Shown here: in pieces, positions 59,339 through 64,000 of the stretch
Numbering within the stretch: position 1 is the first letter of the stretch
Layout: each line of letters starts with the position of its first letter
Source of the DNA: Flaveria trinervia
Lineage: Eukaryota > Streptophyta > Magnoliopsida > Asterales > Asteraceae
NCBI GenBank assembly: GCA_025506515.1
Contig: CM046453.1
Span: 299,501-363,500 of the forward strand
Length of the DNA stretch: 64,000 nucleotides
Reading direction: 5' to 3'
Position numbers and translations under genes: made by a program
Notes under the pieces: model-generated
Told to the model about the DNA's origin: nothing
Databases searched by the model: none
Seen by the model: the letters and a program-made list of their open reading frames with translations, nothing else

Positions 59339-61156
59339 TAGGGTTTGGGGAGGGTTTTGAACTGATGAAACTTCTTCGGCTTGCTTTGGTTTGCTTTGGT
59401 AGAAATAAAAATACATCCAACGCTCCCTAGACGACGAATCACATGTCATGTCGCCTCCTTCGCTTCTTTAGTGCTTTCAACCCTCAACTTTCTATTACTA
59501 TTCCTTTCCTCCCTTTAAAAATCTCTATTTGTTTTCTTCTTCAAATTAGGAACAAATTTCACCTACAATCTTGTTTGCTTGCCTTGACCACCAGATGAAA
59601 TTATAACTTTTCTTACGTACATTCAAATTTACTTTATTTCCATTCATCTATAATATTCAACAATTCAATAAAATATTCAAATTTAACATTTCAATTCCAC
59701 TATAAAGTTTATCAACCAAACATTTTATTTATAAATAAATAAAAAGTTATTTCAATTCCAAGTAACCACCTAAGGTTCCACCCTTTTGAGAGAAGAGATA
59801 AATAAAATTACTTTTGCAAATGACATGTATAGTGTTTAACAAAATCAGATCATGAGTCTATTTTTAGAGAGATAAAAAGGACGGGTGATGTCAATGTGAA
59901 CATTAACTTTTCTTATCAATCTTTAATTTTAATTATGATATAAGTCATCGAGATTCACCACAACTTCATTAGGTGCCTTTGGTTCGAGCCCAAACAACCC
60001 CCGACCAATCAGCTAGTTCAGCATTTTTTAAAAATTTCACAAGCTTCTTGTTAGCATTCATATATTATTATTTAAGAGATTATGATCAAAAGTAACTAGC
60101 ATATTAAAATTCATTTTGACAAGACATTTATTTATATATAGTTTGATTTGTCCAATGAAATTGGAGTTGTTATGGCTTGAAAATTTGAAGGTAATGGTGG
60201 TTGAAAATTGAAGGTAATGGCGGTTGAAAATTTTCTTTGTTAAGAGGTGACGTGAGGGATGAAAGTAACACAAAAAAATATTCATGGATGGATGGATGGT
60301 TAAAAAAAGAAAGAAAGAAAGAAAGAAAGAAAGAAATTGAAGGACATAAATTGATGTTTGTGAATAAAGGAAGGACATAAAAAGTGTTAAATTAAATTAA
60401 TAGAGAGAGAGAGAGAGTAGAGAGCGCATTAACGTTCAATCCACCCTGGCATCCTTGCCGTCCCCGTCCTCCGCCCCAACACCGACACTTTCAACCATAT
60501 AAATAACCATCACCTGTTTTGTTTTTAATTCATTTTTGTACTTTACTCATATATATAATAATATATATTTTAAGTAAACCATTATGTCATTTTTATCACC
60601 AGTTTCAGAGATATCATTCCGATCACATGTTCATGTGACTGGTCCAACTACTCAACTGTACTGCTTCTATACTCGTATAATTATCATACATCTGTGTTGG
60701 GAATAAGTTGGAAATCCTGAGACTTTTCATGGGTTAGTATTTATTTATTTATTTATTGGGCTTTCCTTCAAGTTTGATATTGATGTTTAGTGAAATCAAA
60801 CATCCAAAGCCACAATATCGCACCTGTATGCCACCACTCACCGCCTTCAAAGTTATTAGTACAAGGAGTTAGGTGTTGCACCATCTAGTACTAAATAATA
60901 AGGTTTAAGAGATATGTATACTATACTATACTATATTTGAACAGATGTATATATGCACCATCCATGTATGAATGAATAATAATATATATCTGCTGGCTGG
61001 TTTGCTTTCTTTCCTATATAAGAAAAATGTAAAAAGAAAACCTCTTTCTTTCTTTCTTTGTTACTAGAGAACAGATCCTCCTAATTAGTAATTACTACTC
61101 CCGGAACACTACATAACCTCCTAACCGCTTTACAGGCAGGCAGGCAGGGATGGATT
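59339..61156. other. Spacer between VIT/VWA gene and TBL gene
   Basis: Upstream region of the VIT/VWA gene and 3' region of TBL. It holds (GAAA)n at about 60308-60335, (GGAT)n at 60285-60300, (AG)n near 60403-60418 and (GCAG)n at 61135-61149. No gene is supported. Confidence 0.6.
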
Positions 61157-64000
61157 TCAGATTTGTGCAAAAAGAAGCTCGTTCCACGTGTCCGGAACAC
61201 CTGGCAAGCACCAATGCAAACAATCTTGCATCCCTGGAGCTGCCCGAATCGAGTATCTTGATATGTGGCCCTCCTCTCTCACCAGAGACAGACCCGTTAC
61301 ATCCAACAGCTTAACGTCTGTTCCCTTAACTGCACCTGCAGCAATCGGATCGCTAGACTCCTCCTGCACCACTTCCAGTGACCCTGGTGTCGTGCTGTCA
61401 CATGTACCTCCACTATTCCATTCTCCATTAAAAAAATGTCTAGGTGAAATTGACCTCAAGAAAGCCTTCAGACCAGGGTGCTTTGGCAACTGAGAGTTCA
61501 CCCACCTCACAACACTGTGAATTGTAAAGTTTTTAGCCCCGCCAATATCTGCAATCCTCCTATTGGTGTTAGGTTTCCCTCCAACATACATAACCCATCG
61601 GTTTGCATTAAGCTTCCCTCTGTTCCAGTGATGCCCTGTGTTGAGAACAAGGACATCAATTCTGCCAATAAAATGTTTCAAAAAAGCTGGAGGCCGATCA
61701 AGGTGCATTGCATAATCTGTGGTTTCACTTCTGGGGTCAATGGGCTCTATGTCGCACAGACTCGCAGACCAGTAGTACAAGATGGTGGTGTTAGTAGCAG
61801 GGAACCGGAAAGCCCACCCATCAGGGCGGGTAGATCCATGGGCTTTAACCACCCGAATTCCTGTCCAACGTCTTCAACATCCAGCATCTCTTGGCCACCT
61901 GTCACCATGCACATTAGAGATTGGAACTGCTGCCGACCCAATGAATCCCCAACAAAAGCTAATGTTTTGTCCTGCATTCTGAAGCATGCATAACTATTAG
62001 TGAAATGGTAGTTTATTTAATTGACCACAACCAACTATATGTGTGCGTGTATGTATGTGTGTATATATGTATACCTTTTAAGAAATTCCGCTCCTGTAAA
62101 ATCCTCCATTTTGCAGTCTTCTGGCTGCCACTTTAACTTCTCATACCCAAAATCCGTCCGTTGTGTCAAACGGCAAGCCCACATCCCCGACAACCATTGT
62201 TACAACCAAATCCAGAATAGAAAGGTCGATTATCAGCAGGGACCACTTCCCTTTACCAAAGTTGCAGGCTGGAATAGGTGTGTAAACCAATAAGTAAACA
62301 ATTAATCAGTATTGATACTAATAGATATAATTAACTCTAAGCTAAAGAGAACTGCACCACTGTTAGTCACCTCTACAAAAAGCATTGTACTCATGCATGC
62401 TGGTTTATGCTGATATAATATAAAATAAAATTGCAACCTGGGTTAAATATTATCTTATAGAGTTCTAAGATTTCATATTCACTGGCCCCTGTCCTCCTTG
62501 TACTACATTCATATGTATTCATTATTCAGTATGAATGTCTTAGAGCTACACCACTTAGGGTAATCTAGTTTGGGTTGGAGCCTCAGAAGTCACATATGGA
62601 ATCACAGAGCCCTAAATTTCAAATAGAGTTTCTGAATTTAGTTCAGAAAATTACAATAGAGGGTGCATGCCACTTTACAATCACATTTTTAATGAAAGCT
62701 GATAAGAAGTAGGATTCAATCAGAAATAACAAAAAAGGCTAGTAAAAATAAACAATCAGCACTTTAGCTCAAGATAATTAGCTCCTGTTGACTGTTTGGT
62801 AGCCATAGGTAATGCAGAACATTTTGTAGCCAACTTTGATCTTCTGATCTACATATAAAGCAAACTTATCTAAGCAGCATCGGTATCTCTTGGTCTTAGA
62901 AATTTACAATTAGTTAAGAGGAAATGAAATTGAAATCCCTAACAAGGTTTTGACAGAGCAGGTAACATTGAATAAACTACTATAAAACTAATATATGAAC
63001 AAGATGATAATGAACACATCAAAAGTTTTTTTATCAGATAGTATACCACTTAGTAAAAGATGTTATATCATGTTTCTTGGTGTATGTAGAAATTTACCTC
63101 ATAAAACAGAAAGGATGGCTATCATGACTCTGTTTTCAGAATAAACAGGATAAATCACACACATATATATACTGACCCACAGGCATATGGATCAATATTG
63201 TGAGTGGTTGTTTTCACTTTTTGTTTAGTCAGAGGGCTACATATTACAGAGAATACACATGTACAGACAATGATGACTAAAAATTGTTACTAGTGTCTTG
63301 CATGTGAATGACCTATATGTATAAATCACATAATAGCAGTCCACGTGCCTTTCCACTACATATTTACTTACCATAATAGCAGGAACCATTTATGTAATTT
63401 AGCCTAAAGTAAGGAAATGAATGTAAGATGAACCTTGTGTTTCTATTTTAGTAATTGGAGTGTCAATCACAGGTGATTCTGTTCTTTGGGAAGTCACTGA
63501 GGCTATTAACTTGTGTTTAACTGTCTCCGGCCTCTCTTTTCCTTCAGAAATAGATTTTTCAACAAGAAGCGTTGTTTTCTCTGCACAATGGTACATGAAT
63601 AAGTGTCAAACAAACAATTAACATGATTAGTTGCATTTCACAACAAAAAGATCCAGCAAGATATGTCGTAAAGTTAGGCTATATTTAGTTCACAGCTACA
63701 TATAGAACAATAATGTTCTTCTAGCAAGTGCTGATTAATATGAAGCAAGTCCAAAATCCCAATCTAACTGTTATTAAAAGATAAGCATCGCATGGTTCAC
63801 CAACAATTAAGTGAGTTTTAGGAACACGGTTGAGAAAGGTCTACCTTGGTGTGTTTTCTGAGAAGATATTGGATATTCATCCTGTGGAGAGTGGAATGAG
63901 TTTGTGTTAGTTGAGAGTGATGGGGGTTCTAAACCAAGACCTTGTTCAGCTTCTCCAAAATCATGTTTCACTGGAGTGACATGTTTCCTTTCAACTTCAT
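61157..64000 (-). CDS. Trichome-birefringence-like O-acetyltransferase (TBL14/15/16 type), N-terminus beyond the window, three frame breaks
   Basis: Minus-strand exons are 64000-63845 (partial), 63580-63434, 62268-62075 and 61978-61157; phases agree across all introns. The N-terminal exons give a hydrophilic stem. The third exon starts the TBL domain (ACNFGKGKW, with YEKLKWQPEDCKMEDF). The fourth has the catalytic GDS motif AFVGDSLGRQQFQSL near 61945 and ends with the DxxH motif in DCLHWCLPGVPDTWNE. WSASLCDIE and LVLNTGHHWNRGK identify the TBL14-16 branch. Such Golgi enzymes transfer acetyl groups to xylan or other wall polymers. Breaks lie near 61852 (CCCC to CCC), 62200 (TTT to TT) and 62243 (CCC to CC), each one base short. 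The transmembrane anchor should lie beyond 64000. Confidence 0.9.
62269..63433 (-). other. Intron between stem and TBL-domain exons
   Basis: 1165 bases, GT-AG, AT-rich. No repeat or second gene seen. Confidence 0.75.

Noticed and set aside
61188..61993. Plus-strand frames opposite the TBL exon, up to 171 codons
   Set aside because: Antisense shadows of a conserved TBL domain.

Overview
The window looks like nuclear DNA from a flowering plant, most likely a eudicot. The signs are spliced plant genes (plastid peroxiredoxin Q, a JAZ/TIFY repressor, a pollen-receptor-like LRR kinase, COQ9, a plant VIT/VWA protein, a TBL O-acetyltransferase), initiator-Met-tRNA-primed LTR retrotransposons, AT-rich spacers and many microsatellites. 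The extra ORF of the copia element resembles one I remember from Asteraceae genomes, so a composite-family plant is a tentative inference only.

Layout. 1-26500 is a retrotransposon nest. Gypsy E1 (1-7412, plus) is a chromovirus-like element whose left LTR is cut by the window edge. Gypsy E2 (8714-25184, plus) has its left LTR split by gypsy E3 (9535-17285, minus), with a 5-bp target duplication TAAGT on each side. Pieces of older minus-strand gypsy elements flank this block (7413-8713 and 25185-about 26500). 26500-28280 is AT-rich spacer with weak repeat remnants.

28283-42000 is gene-bearing: peroxiredoxin Q (plus), a LINE tail (minus), a JAZ gene (minus) divergent from an LRR receptor kinase (plus), then COQ9 (plus). 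42727-59277 is one 13-exon VIT/VWA gene on the minus strand. Its tenth intron is about 12.5 kb because an 11.1-kb copia element sits in it antisense, with perfect TSD AGTCC. From 61157 to the right edge is a TBL14/15/16-like gene on the minus strand, open at its N-terminal end.

The host genes are not an operon and show no common pathway. They cover plastid peroxide removal, jasmonate signalling, a receptor pseudokinase, ubiquinone synthesis, a membrane/adhesion-type VWA protein and cell-wall acetylation. Four of the six are interrupted by single-base frame breaks, nearly all of which look like one base lost from a short homopolymer. I read these mainly as consensus errors of the assembly, not as real pseudogenes. 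The peroxiredoxin and JAZ genes read cleanly. I found no clear candidate for a wholly new biological system. The most interesting structures are the intronic copia insertion with its RT-less pol and promoter-like leader before a second ORF, and the repeated CATGCG and TTCCGAAG motifs in the LTRs.
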